A stretch of 28,957 bases of DNA from Spirochaetota bacterium (GTDB lineage: Bacteria > Spirochaetota > Leptospiria > Turneriellales > Turneriellaceae). Location of the stretch: NCBI GenBank assembly GCA_029561505.1, contig JAKQXK010000405.1:1-28957 (forward strand), written 5' to 3'. The first letter of the stretch is position 1, and every line of letters starts with the position of its first letter. The translations under genes and the position numbers were made by a program. The notes beneath the pieces were generated by a model. That model was not told the DNA's origin, did not search any database, and saw only the letters and a list, made by a program, of their open reading frames with translations. Below, piece after piece: positions 7,215 to 14,147 of the stretch.

Positions 7215-8010
7215 CCTTTCGACAGGCCCCGCGCAGGTTTCGCCCTATTCAGCAGGCGAAGCGCCGCAGTTGACCGAACTCATGCGCAATAAGCGCAAGA
7301 TGCCGGTTGACCGCAAAGGCGCGCCACTGCCCATTCGCAAGAGTGGTTACGACGCTCTCGATAAGAACAGTTTCTTGAAACTGCTGGTGACGCAGTTGTC
7401 TAAACAAGACCCCACAAACCCGATGAACGACCGAGAGTTCATCTCGCAGATGGCGCAGTTCTCTTCACTGGAACAAATGAACAACGTCGCGAACTCGATG
7501 AACAAGCTGCGGGGCTCACAGGCTAACCAGCTGATCGGCAAAATGATCGAAGGCAAAGACTTCGTGACCGAAAAACCCATTCAGGGTATCGCTACTTCGG
7601 CTCTCTACCAGCCCAACGGTGATGTATTGCTGAAAGTCAACGGTCGCTTTACCAAACTCGATGATATCACCTCGGTTACTGAAGTGACTCCTGCTGCTGC
7701 ACCCTCGCAATACATGCAACCACAGAATGTTTCACGTGAAACAAATGAATCTGCACCCGCTTACAGTTCAGCAGCAAAAAATGTAGCTAAACCTTCTGTG
7801 ACTCAGGTCAGCGCAGCTCAGGCAGCGCAGGCCTATGAAGCGAACCAGAAGACTGCAAATGTTTCACGTGAAACAAATGGTGGTGTCACCCTGAGCCCGT
7901 CGAAGGGCGACATCAGCAACACGGTTCGACAAGCTCACCGTGACAAAGCTGAGACGGCGAATGCCGGTGAACAACAACAGACTAAAATAGAAGTTCCAAA
8001 GGGAGAATAA
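7207..8010 (+). CDS. flgD: Flagellar hook capping protein FlgD
   Basis: Forms the cap that guides assembly of FlgE subunits at the tip of the growing hook. The 267-residue protein has the diagnostic N-terminal FlgD segment at about residues 55-105: [40 protein letters not shown], then LIGKMIEG. The recognisable core ends near residue 165. The last 100 residues are a low-complexity Ala, Gln, Ser and Asn tail that carries two parS sites (NVSRET at residues 174-179 and 218-223) and a pair of palindromic repeats. The start codon lies within the end of fliK with an 8-base overlap. The flgE start follows the stop after 4 bases, preceded by a GGGAG ribosome-binding site. Confidence 0.92.
   Translation: MPDLSTGPAQVSPYSAGEAPQLTELMRNKRKMPVDRKGAPLPIRKSGYDALDKNSFLKLLVTQLSKQDPTNPMNDREFISQMAQFSSLEQMNNVANSMNKLRGSQANQLIGKMIEGKDFVTEKPIQGIATSALYQPNGDVLLKVNGRFTKLDDITSVTEVTPAAAPSQYMQPQNVSRETNESAPAYSSAAKNVAKPSVTQVSAAQAAQAYEANQKTANVSRETNGGVTLSPSKGDISNTVRQAHRDKAETANAGEQQQTKIEVPKGE
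7728..7743. other. parS site 2 inside flgD
   Basis: A perfect copy of TGTTTCACGTGAAACA in the same codon phase as site 1, read as NVSRET at FlgD residues 174-179, just beyond the conserved FlgD core. Confidence 0.92.
7860..7875. other. parS site 3 inside flgD
   Basis: A third perfect copy of TGTTTCACGTGAAACA, 132 bp after site 2 and in the same codon phase (FlgD residues 218-223). Nine bases later comes the 27-bp palindromic repeat that also follows site 1 in fliK. Confidence 0.92.
7885..7911. repeat. 27-bp palindromic repeat, copy in flgD
   Basis: Identical over 27 bases to 6621-6647 and in the same reading frame (VTLSPSKGD). It pairs as an inverted repeat with 7923-7944. Confidence 0.8.
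7923..7944. repeat. Inverted partner of the palindromic repeat in flgD
   Basis: The reverse complement of this segment (GTCACGGTGAGCTTGTCGAA and two more bases) matches the start of the copy at 7885 at 16 of 20 positions. Here the GG/CC changes sit at positions that keep the local hairpin CACGGT (7920-7925) and ACCGTG (7937-7942) intact. This suggests a compensated mobile-type or structural repeat. Confidence 0.6.
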
Positions 8011-8014
8011 GACT

Positions 8015-9409
8015 ATGATGAGAACACTTTATGCCGGAGTTTCCGGCCTTAAGAACCACCAGGTGAGAATGGATGTTATCGGTAACAACATTTCGAACGT
8101 GAACACCAACGGTTTCAAAAGCGAGCGCGTAAACTTTCAGGATATGATCTCACAGCTCATGTCAGGTGCGTCCGAACCACGCGACAATGTGGGCGGCGTC
8201 AACCCGAAACAGGTGGGTCTCGGCTCTATGGTCGCTTCTGTTGATAAACTGATGCACCAGGGCGCACTGCAGACAACTTCGAAGAACACCGACCTCGCGA
8301 TTTCTGGCGAAGGTTTCTTTGTGCTCGCCGACGGTAGCAAAAAGTTCTATACCCGCAACGGCAATTTTGACGTCGATAAAGAAGGCTGGTTGGTTAACCC
8401 CGCGAACGGTATGCGCCTGCAAGGCTGGAACGCGACAAAATCAGCCGACGGTAAACCCAATGTCAACACCGCGTCTGACACAGAAAACCTGAAAGTACCG
8501 CTTTATCAGAAAGAACCGGCGAAAGAGACAAGCTTTGTGCGTTTCAAAAGTAACCTGAACTCTTCGGTACAGGCGATTCCTGCAGGCATCGCCGACGCAG
8601 ACCGCGTCAAAATGATCATGGATGCAGACCCGGCAAAACGCCGCGGCCATATCACGAGCATGAACGTATTCGACGACCAGGGTGTCGAACACACGCTGAA
8701 AGTTTTCATGTGGAAATCTGACACCAATAAATGGACCGCTTCGGTCGCAATGCAGGGTGCAGAACAACTTTCTGTCGATGTCACCGGCTCGAACGGTCAG
8801 AACACCGAAGTTGCCGGCAATACCCGTCTGACACTCGGCTTTTCACCCGATGGGCGTCTCACTTCTGTCTCTGATGGTGCCGACATGCGCAACCAGGATA
8901 ATCTCAACGCTAAAGTCAGCTTTCGTCTTGCCGGCAACCCCGCCGTGAAGAATATTGAGCTGCGACTCGGCGAAGCGGGTCAGGTCGATGGTATCACCCA
9001 GTTTTCATCTGCGTTCACCACCAAAGCCGTCGAACAAGACGGTTACAGCATGGGTTACATGGAAGCTTTCGAAATCAACGACACCGGCATGATCACTGGC
9101 GTTTATTCAAATGGCGCCCGCAACATTCTGGGCCAGGTGGCGCTCGCGAATTTTACGAATCCCGAAGGGCTTACCAAGTCGGGCCAGAACAATTTCACCG
9201 AATCTATCAATTCTGGCAATGCCATTATAGGCACCTCGGGCATTCAGGGCCTCGGTGGAATCAACGCAGGCTTTCTCGAGATGTCAAACGTTGACCTGGC
9301 TGACCAGTTCACTGATATGATCGTCACCCAAAGGGGATTTCAGGCGAACTCGCGCAGCATCACCACGGCTGACCAGATGCTGCAAGAGCTGCTCGGTCTC
9401 AAACGCTAA
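8015..9409 (+). CDS. flgE: Flagellar hook protein FlgE
   Basis: The structural subunit of the hook, the universal joint between motor and filament. It is periplasmic in spirochaetes. The 464-residue protein has the N-terminal rod/hook signature ([35 protein letters not shown], residues 2-36), the variable D1/D2 middle, and the C-terminal [47 protein letters not shown] ribosome-binding site lies 9 bases before the first ATG; the next ATG at 8018 is equally possible. The whole protein contains no cysteine. Spirochaete hooks are known to be cross-linked through lysinoalanine between a Lys and a Cys 13 residues apart. Here Lys166 and Ser179 (in RFKSNLN) have that spacing, with Ser in the Cys place. 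A long hairpin follows the stop. Confidence 0.97.
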   Translation: MMRTLYAGVSGLKNHQVRMDVIGNNISNVNTNGFKSERVNFQDMISQLMSGASEPRDNVGGVNPKQVGLGSMVASVDKLMHQGALQTTSKNTDLAISGEGFFVLADGSKKFYTRNGNFDVDKEGWLVNPANGMRLQGWNATKSADGKPNVNTASDTENLKVPLYQKEPAKETSFVRFKSNLNSSVQAIPAGIADADRVKMIMDADPAKRRGHITSMNVFDDQGVEHTLKVFMWKSDTNKWTASVAMQGAEQLSVDVTGSNGQNTEVAGNTRLTLGFSPDGRLTSVSDGADMRNQDNLNAKVSFRLAGNPAVKNIELRLGEAGQVDGITQFSSAFTTKAVEQDGYSMGYMEAFEINDTGMITGVYSNGARNILGQVALANFTNPEGLTKSGQNNFTESINSGNAIIGTSGIQGLGGINAGFLEMSNVDLADQFTDMIVTQRGFQANSRSITTADQMLQELLGLKR

Positions 9410-9418
9410 GCAAATAGC

Positions 9419-9447
9419 TAGTCTGTCTGCGCACCGCAGACAGACTA
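9419..9447. terminator. Long perfect hairpin after flgE
   Basis: TAGTCTGTCTGC (9419-9430) and GCAGACAGACTA (9436-9447) pair over 12 bases around a GCACC loop, starting 10 bases after the flgE stop. There is no T run after it, so it is not a standard intrinsic terminator. It may protect the hook mRNA 3' end or attenuate read-through into the next gene. Confidence 0.6.
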
Positions 9448-9456
9448 ACGAAATGC

Positions 9457-9485
9457 TTTAGTTTGTGAACATCTGGGCACGATAA
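9457..9485 (+). promoter_or_regulatory. Possible sigma-28-type promoter before the ATPase-like gene
   Basis: TTTAGTTT (9457-9464) and CACGATAA (9478-9485) each match 6 of 8 bases of the sigma-28 -35 and -10 boxes with a 13-base spacer. The -10 ends 6 bases before the ATG at 9492, which would give a very short or absent leader. Confidence 0.25.
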
Positions 9486-9491
9486 TACCGT

Positions 9492-10310
9492 ATGGTCGAA
9501 GCTGCCCTCGTCGAAAAAACCGTAGAACGTCTTACCTTACGAAAGCCCGCACGCTTTCAGATCAATGCCTTAACCAAAGTCGGACGCAAGCAGCTGCAAG
9601 AGGTTCTCGTAGAGTTTTTCAGACTGGAAAATCTCGATCGCGCGCACGTTTTGCCGATACACTACGCGATCGTTGAAGTGGTATTCAACGCCCTGAAGGG
9701 CAATGTCAAATTCGTTGCGTTTCGCGAAGAAATTCGCAAGCAGCTCAATCGCTTCAAGATTTCTGAAATCGAAGACCTGCTTCAGGTTATCATAGAAGAG
9801 CGAACATTGCGCGAATTCATGGCCCATCGCGTGCTGCCTGAAGTTCTGCGCCCGCAGGTGAGCAAAATATTTGATCTTGAAGAAAAATACCGCACCGGTA
9901 TGGGAAAAAAGCTAAGCGCCGACCAAATCGAAATGATCAGGCGCTTTCGTATGCTGATTCGCAGCATAGACGCCGAAGTGCAAATGGTTATTCAACCCTC
10001 TGACGACATGATTGCTATCACTGTGACGAACAACGTACCGATGCTCGGGCGCGACCTCGAACGCATCGAAAACAGCCGTCGCTACCACCAGAAACTGCAC
10101 CAAGAGGGTCGGGCGGGTGAGTTCTTTGACTCAGAGAATATTGACAATACCGAATCGGCTGGGTTCGGCATCGCTATGGTCGACCAGGGTTTCTACCGGT
10201 TCGGCCTGAATCCCTTTGAGCATATGCGAATTGAATCACGTAACCGCGAGACGCTCGTGACGCTGAGCTATCCGCGGCGCGTGCTGAAGAAAAACCCGGC
10301 GGATAGCTGA
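9492..10310 (+). CDS. GHKL-type ATPase-like protein of unknown role
   Basis: The 272-residue protein has no signal peptide or membrane segment and should be cytoplasmic. Two features resemble the GHKL (histidine-kinase-like) ATP-binding fold. The first is an N-box-like helix, HYAIVEVVFNALKGN, with Glu62, Asn66, Lys69 and Asn71. The second is a later Gly-rich G-box-like segment, ESAGFGIAMVDQG, at about residues 219-231, preceded by a strand pair IQPSDDMIAITVTNNVP. A D-box is not clear. No phosphoacceptor-His domain, receiver or transporter segment is present, so it is not a classical histidine kinase. An anti-sigma-factor or regulatory ATPase is possible. It sits 82 bases after flgE on the same strand. 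Fold inference is moderate and function is unknown. Confidence 0.7.
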   Translation: MVEAALVEKTVERLTLRKPARFQINALTKVGRKQLQEVLVEFFRLENLDRAHVLPIHYAIVEVVFNALKGNVKFVAFREEIRKQLNRFKISEIEDLLQVIIEERTLREFMAHRVLPEVLRPQVSKIFDLEEKYRTGMGKKLSADQIEMIRRFRMLIRSIDAEVQMVIQPSDDMIAITVTNNVPMLGRDLERIENSRRYHQKLHQEGRAGEFFDSENIDNTESAGFGIAMVDQGFYRFGLNPFEHMRIESRNRETLVTLSYPRRVLKKNPADS

Positions 10311-10332
10311 AAAGCCGCCGGCAGACTTATAA

Positions 10333-11997
10333 TTAAGAAATCTTTTCTGCGGCTGCGTCTTTCGCGCCTTTCGTAAAAGACAGCGCGTAGATCAGCGCGG
10401 CCAGCAGTGCATATGCCGTCGTGATGGCGAACGGGGTTGGCCCTGCAATCGTCTGCACCCGCCAGGGCAGGTACATGCCTCCACCGATCTGTACAGAGTG
10501 CATGAGACCAAAGAAAGAGAAAAGCGCGCCAATCATAATGAAGACGCTCGCGCGACGAAAGCGGCGGTCGATGAGCATCGCAGTAAATGCACCCCAGATC
10601 ATGGCGGTCAGAATGAAACCATTGCCCACTGCGTTGATGGCGAGCCAGCCTTCTTGATAGTGCCTTTCAAAGTAGGCAAAGCTCGAATGCATTTTGCCGG
10701 CCCACTCTGAAGACGATGCTTTGAGCGTCGCATAAAACCGCTCGATGTCGCCGATCATGGGCCCGAGTTTCATCTGCACAAGCGCCGGTATCGCGGGAAT
10801 AATCGCCATGGTGACAGCTGTTGCATGGCGTTTGGGAGTCGAATGGTATGACTGTTCGACAATGTCGAGCCCCACAAAAATGAAGATCGGGGCGAGCGCC
10901 GCCGCGGGCAGAAGCTCTGCCATGAAGCCCAGATAACCAAAGATTCCGCCGAGACCGACAAAGATGCCTGTTGCGAGCGTATAACCCGCCCGACCACCCA
11001 TGGCCTTATACGCCGGGTGCCCGATATAAGGTGTCGATTGCGCGACGCCGCCAAAGAGTGATGCACCGAGCGTCGCGACGGCTTCGGTCAAAAGAATGCT
11101 GCGCGTCTTATAGGCATCACCCGCAAGGCGCGCACTCGCAGTCACATTAATGCCGCCGATGACGGTGAGCAATCCAAATGGTATCGCGATAGGCAGATAG
11201 TCGAGTGCAGTCTTGAGGCCTGCGATGAAATCAAGCGTTGGTATCGGCGGCGCGAACCGCAGAGAAAAATCAATGGTGTGCGCGGGCACCAGCTTCGCGG
11301 CGAGCAATACGTAATACAGCAAAGCACCGACGAGCACCGACAGAAACACGCTCGGCATGTTATAAGGTAACTTCACGCGTGCAACCAGCGCGTAGAGAAT
11401 TATGCCAAAGGCGATCATACCGACGATCGGCAAGCCGAACATGTGTTCGAGCGGCACGAGCGCGAGAAAAGTAATGCCGACACCCGCGAGCGAACCCAAG
11501 AGGCCTGCTTCGGGCACAACGCGCGCGACCCAGTCGCCAAAAAACGAAAAGAACAGTTTCACGATGCCGATCAAGAAGAGCGTCGCCATACCAACCTGCC
11601 AGGCGACGATGCCCGCGTCGTAGAGCTGTTGCGGAGTCGGGTTGGGCGTATTGCGCAGCGCCGCCAAGAACGCGGGCCCAATTACCATCAGTGCGATGCC
11701 CACGGTCGACGGCGAATCGAGCCCGAGCGGCATGGCTGTCACGTTCGCATTCTGCGTGCGGCGCGCGAGGCGAAAGGCCATCCATGTATAAATGAGATCT
11801 CCGATCAGAACCCCGATCGCGGTGCCGGGAAACATTTTCATGTAAACAATCTCTGCGGGAATCTTAAAGACCCCGGTGAGCAAAAGACCAAACAGCGCGA
11901 GGTTTGCGACGTTGTCGAACATCAGCGCAAAAAATGCGTTGAGATCGCCAAGGGCAAACCAGCGGTACCGAAACTGTGAAGAATTATTCGCTTGCAT
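10333..11997 (-). CDS. NCS2/AzgA-like permease
   Basis: A 554-residue polytopic inner-membrane protein with about 12-14 hydrophobic segments. The segments PAEIVYMKMFPGTAIGVLIGDLIY, VTAMPLGLDSPSTVGIALMVIGPAF and VAQSTPYIGHPAYKAMGGRAGYTLATGIF follow the pattern of the nucleobase-cation-symporter-2/AzgA (xanthine, uracil, guanine/hypoxanthine) fold, including the QSTPYIGH half-helix that contacts substrate in that fold. It is more divergent than standard purine permeases, so the substrate cannot be given. A cytosolic or periplasmic loop with KASSSEWAGKMHSSFAYFERHYQEG near residue 430 is longer than usual. The gene is convergent with the ATPase-like gene (22-base gap) and starts 74 bases after the end of the BLUF cyclase gene. 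A long hairpin lies in that gap. Confidence 0.8.
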   Translation of the reverse strand: MQANNSSQFRYRWFALGDLNAFFALMFDNVANLALFGLLLTGVFKIPAEIVYMKMFPGTAIGVLIGDLIYTWMAFRLARRTQNANVTAMPLGLDSPSTVGIALMVIGPAFLAALRNTPNPTPQQLYDAGIVAWQVGMATLFLIGIVKLFFSFFGDWVARVVPEAGLLGSLAGVGITFLALVPLEHMFGLPIVGMIAFGIILYALVARVKLPYNMPSVFLSVLVGALLYYVLLAAKLVPAHTIDFSLRFAPPIPTLDFIAGLKTALDYLPIAIPFGLLTVIGGINVTASARLAGDAYKTRSILLTEAVATLGASLFGGVAQSTPYIGHPAYKAMGGRAGYTLATGIFVGLGGIFGYLGFMAELLPAAALAPIFIFVGLDIVEQSYHSTPKRHATAVTMAIIPAIPALVQMKLGPMIGDIERFYATLKASSSEWAGKMHSSFAYFERHYQEGWLAINAVGNGFILTAMIWGAFTAMLIDRRFRRASVFIMIGALFSFFGLMHSVQIGGGMYLPWRVQTIAGPTPFAITTAYALLAALIYALSFTKGAKDAAAEKIS

Positions 11998-12014
11998 AGG
12001 ATAGCAAGCGACAG

Positions 12015-12053
12015 GCTCAGGCGAGGGTCAACAAAATTTGACCGCGCCCGAGC
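12015..12053. repeat. Imperfect long hairpin between the cyclase and permease genes
   Basis: The left arm 12015-12031 (GCTCAGGCGAGGGTCAA) pairs with the right arm 12038-12053 (TTGACCGCGCCCGAGC) around a CAAAAT loop. The inner six pairs are perfect. No T run follows on either strand. On the minus strand the part CTGAGCCTGTCG resembles the core of the repeats found in fliK and flgD, so it may be a degenerate relative. It could also serve as terminator or operator for the permease gene. Confidence 0.5.
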
Positions 12054-12071
12054 CGCGCGAGAAAGCTCTGC

Positions 12072-13133
12072 TTAAGCGGCAGACGTAGCTGATTTGAACC
12101 GGGCGATCGCGTTCTTCAGGTCAGCCAGCGATACGTTGCGGCGCGTATAGGGATATTCAACTGTATAAACAGAAAGGTTCTCGGTTTTGCCCTTCGCCTG
12201 GTATAGACCCAGCTTTCTCAGCGCCGATGGCCGTTCGAGATGCCTGAGCAGCGAATCGTCAAAGACCACAAGGGAATCAACCTTGCGTGTGACACCCTCA
12301 AGACGTGCTGCAGAATTCACCGAATCGCCGAGCAATGTGTAGTCATATTTGACAGCTGAACCAATGTTACCTTCGCGCACCTGGCCTGAGCACAGACCGA
12401 CACCTGCGTAGAGATAATGCGCAGGGTCATTGGCGGGCGCGCCGCTGCGCACGTCTTCTAGCCGCCTGCAGATTTCAATCGCGGCATCGAGAGCATGCAC
12501 CGTGTCGCTCGCCTTGAAGTATGCCATAAGACCATCGCCCGTGAGTTTTGACACCGTGCCTCCGTTTTCGATCACTGAACGGTTTGCTATGTCGTAATAT
12601 ATTCCGAGCAGGCGCTCGAACTCGGTGCTCGATAGGCTCTCGGCGAAGGTTGTCGACGAAAAGATGTCAGAAAACAAAATTGTTTTGTCGCTCGTCTTCA
12701 GCACCCAGGCCAGCGGGTCTTCGCCTTTTTGCAGCCCTTGCAGCACCTCTGAAGGTGAATAACGCTCGAGAACGTAATGCGTGCGGGCCAGCGAATTGAG
12801 CATCGTACGAATCGGGCGGATTAATGAATCGCTCGATTCATCGAGCCGTACGGTTTTCATCGCCCAGTCGCCGAACTGCCTTACGGTGATGTTGTTTTCG
12901 ACTTCGAGACAGAAGATATCTTTGTGGCGGCTGTCTTTGAGAATGCGCGAATAGCAGCGATTCAGGGCATCTTCGGGCCCTTCAAGAATCTGGTAGAACA
13001 CATTATTGAAGCAGAAGAGCACGCCGGTCAGGCCATCGCGCGTGTTGTTCTTCACCGATCGTTCGCCAATCTCTTCAACCTCGCTTGCCATTAGCGGGCG
13101 CGTAAAACTGCTGATGTATGTGAGTCTCTTCAT
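12072..13133 (-). CDS. BLUF-domain photoactivated adenylate cyclase
   Basis: Makes cAMP from ATP in response to blue light. The 353 residues match the size and order of the Beggiatoa bPAC: an FAD-binding BLUF domain at 1-95, a linker, and a class III cyclase domain at about 150-330. BLUF residues visible are Tyr6, Asn30, Gln48 (FYQILEG), Trp90 and Met92, which form the flavin hydrogen-bond network. The cyclase domain has metal-binding Asp156 (FSDIFSSTTF) and Asp200 (GDGLMAYF), base-recognition Lys197 and Thr266, and NSAAR with Asn273 and Arg277. The Lys/Thr pair points to ATP rather than GTP. Related cyclases are known from Leptonema and Turneriella. It has a strong -10/-35 promoter placed so that transcription would start at or next to the ATG. 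Confidence 0.95.
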   Translation of the reverse strand: MKRLTYISSFTRPLMASEVEEIGERSVKNNTRDGLTGVLFCFNNVFYQILEGPEDALNRCYSRILKDSRHKDIFCLEVENNITVRQFGDWAMKTVRLDESSDSLIRPIRTMLNSLARTHYVLERYSPSEVLQGLQKGEDPLAWVLKTSDKTILFSDIFSSTTFAESLSSTEFERLLGIYYDIANRSVIENGGTVSKLTGDGLMAYFKASDTVHALDAAIEICRRLEDVRSGAPANDPAHYLYAGVGLCSGQVREGNIGSAVKYDYTLLGDSVNSAARLEGVTRKVDSLVVFDDSLLRHLERPSALRKLGLYQAKGKTENLSVYTVEYPYTRRNVSLADLKNAIARFKSATSAA

Positions 13134-13139
13134 GCCACG

Positions 13140-13169
13140 ATTATACTACACCTGAGGCGCATTGTCCAA
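13140..13169 (-). promoter_or_regulatory. Sigma-70-type promoter of the BLUF cyclase, probably leaderless
   Basis: On the minus strand TTGGAC (13169-13164) and a perfect TATAAT (13145-13140) are separated by 18 bases. Only six bases (CGTGGC) lie between the -10 box and the ATG at 13133, so the expected start of transcription is the A of the start codon. The -35 box lies within the left arm of the dyad described next. Confidence 0.7.
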
Positions 13170-13193
13170 GTTTAATAACAAACATTGGACAAT
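13161..13193. promoter_or_regulatory. 9-bp inverted repeat (operator-like dyad) in the divergent promoter region
   Basis: ATTGTCCAA (13161-13169) and TTGGACAAT (13185-13193) are perfect reverse complements with a 15-base spacer and centres 24 bp apart. The left arm contains the cyclase -35 box, and the right arm could serve the divergent operon in the same way, although no good -10 is seen on that side. This is the layout of a shared operator. The whole gap (13134-13311) holds no other gene. Confidence 0.65.
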
Positions 13194-13311
13194 CTTGTTT
13201 TTGTGATTATGTCGCATCTAATTGTGACCGCGTCGCACGAGGCAGATTTCCAGTGGTTTGCGGCCCGGTAAGAATGTGTTGACCCCCAAGCGGGCAAAGG
13301 CACTCGCGATT

Positions 13312-14136
13312 ATGCATTTTTCACCGGGCCGTGCCGCCGCTGTGGCCTTGTTGTCAGTTGGTACTGCTTTGCAGGCACAGAAGTTACCGAACTTCTATAA
13401 CGAAACCATGAACTTTCGCATCGAGTGGAAAGGTATTCGCGCCGGTGATGTCACGATGCGCACCCGCACTGAAGGCGATAAACATATCACCGTCAACGCC
13501 CGGGTGAACTCGTTGCAGACGGTGCACGGCATCTATTATGTTCAGGGCGCTTTCGCCACCAAGTGGAACCATGTTGCCCGATTACCTGTCATAGCGTTTG
13601 AAGAATCATATCAGGGTGATGCCTACCAGAGGCGCAAATTTCGTTTCGGTAACGGCACGGTGAATGTCGACAAGAACGAAAAGAAATTTCAAGAACATAG
13701 CTATCCTCATTCTGCGCAACTCAAAGGCGAATGGAAAGAGAACTATGACGTGAGCACCAAAGGCGGATATCAAGATCTGCTCGGTGCCTTCTATTACGTG
13801 CGCAGCACGGGCCGCGTGCCCCGCGTGGGCGAGGTTTTGCGCGTGCCGGTTCTGCCCGCAGGTGCGCGCCGAAGCCTCGTGCTCAAAGTGCTGGGAAGAG
13901 AGACGCGCAACGACGTGCCGTTCTTTGGCACCCGCGAAATTATTCATGTGCGCTCTTCACTCGTCGACGACGTCAACAACAAGACGCAGGCCGGCAGCAA
14001 TATGTTCTTCAACACACAGACGCAGATTGAAATGTGGATAACTGCAGATGCAGACTTCGTGCCCGTAAAAATCTGGACCGACGTGCCCTACCTCGGTACT
14101 GCTTTTATTCTGCTCGAAAATTATACACAACCCTGA
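13312..14136 (+). CDS. Exported DUF3108-family protein
   Basis: The 274-residue protein opens with a signal peptide (MHFSPGRAAAVALLSVGTALQA, predicted cut before QKLPNF) and should be periplasmic or outer-membrane associated. The body is a run of beta strands with the DUF3108 pattern: FRIEWKGIRAGDVTMRT near the start, a central GGYQDLLGAFYYVRS, and a terminal MWITADADFVPVKIWTDVPYLGTAFILLENY. The family's function is unknown; members have a lipocalin-like barrel and occur near envelope genes. I chose the ATG at 13312 because it precedes the signal peptide. A GTG at 13273 or TTG at 13258 would add basic residues and cannot be excluded. It is the first gene of a five-gene operon, with the next start 11 bases away. 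Confidence 0.75.
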   Translation: MHFSPGRAAAVALLSVGTALQAQKLPNFYNETMNFRIEWKGIRAGDVTMRTRTEGDKHITVNARVNSLQTVHGIYYVQGAFATKWNHVARLPVIAFEESYQGDAYQRRKFRFGNGTVNVDKNEKKFQEHSYPHSAQLKGEWKENYDVSTKGGYQDLLGAFYYVRSTGRVPRVGEVLRVPVLPAGARRSLVLKVLGRETRNDVPFFGTREIIHVRSSLVDDVNNKTQAGSNMFFNTQTQIEMWITADADFVPVKIWTDVPYLGTAFILLENYTQP

Positions 14137-14147
14137 GGTATCGCACA

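Noticed and set aside
11443..11979. Open frame of 178 codons on the plus strand within the permease gene
   Set aside because: Its translation is rich in Arg, His and Glu with no fold pattern, and it lies wholly opposite a clear membrane permease.
14033..14041. Perfect DnaA box TGTGGATAA
   Set aside because: A single 9-mer within the coding sequence of the DUF3108 gene. One chance occurrence per window of this size is not surprising, and no second box lies near it.
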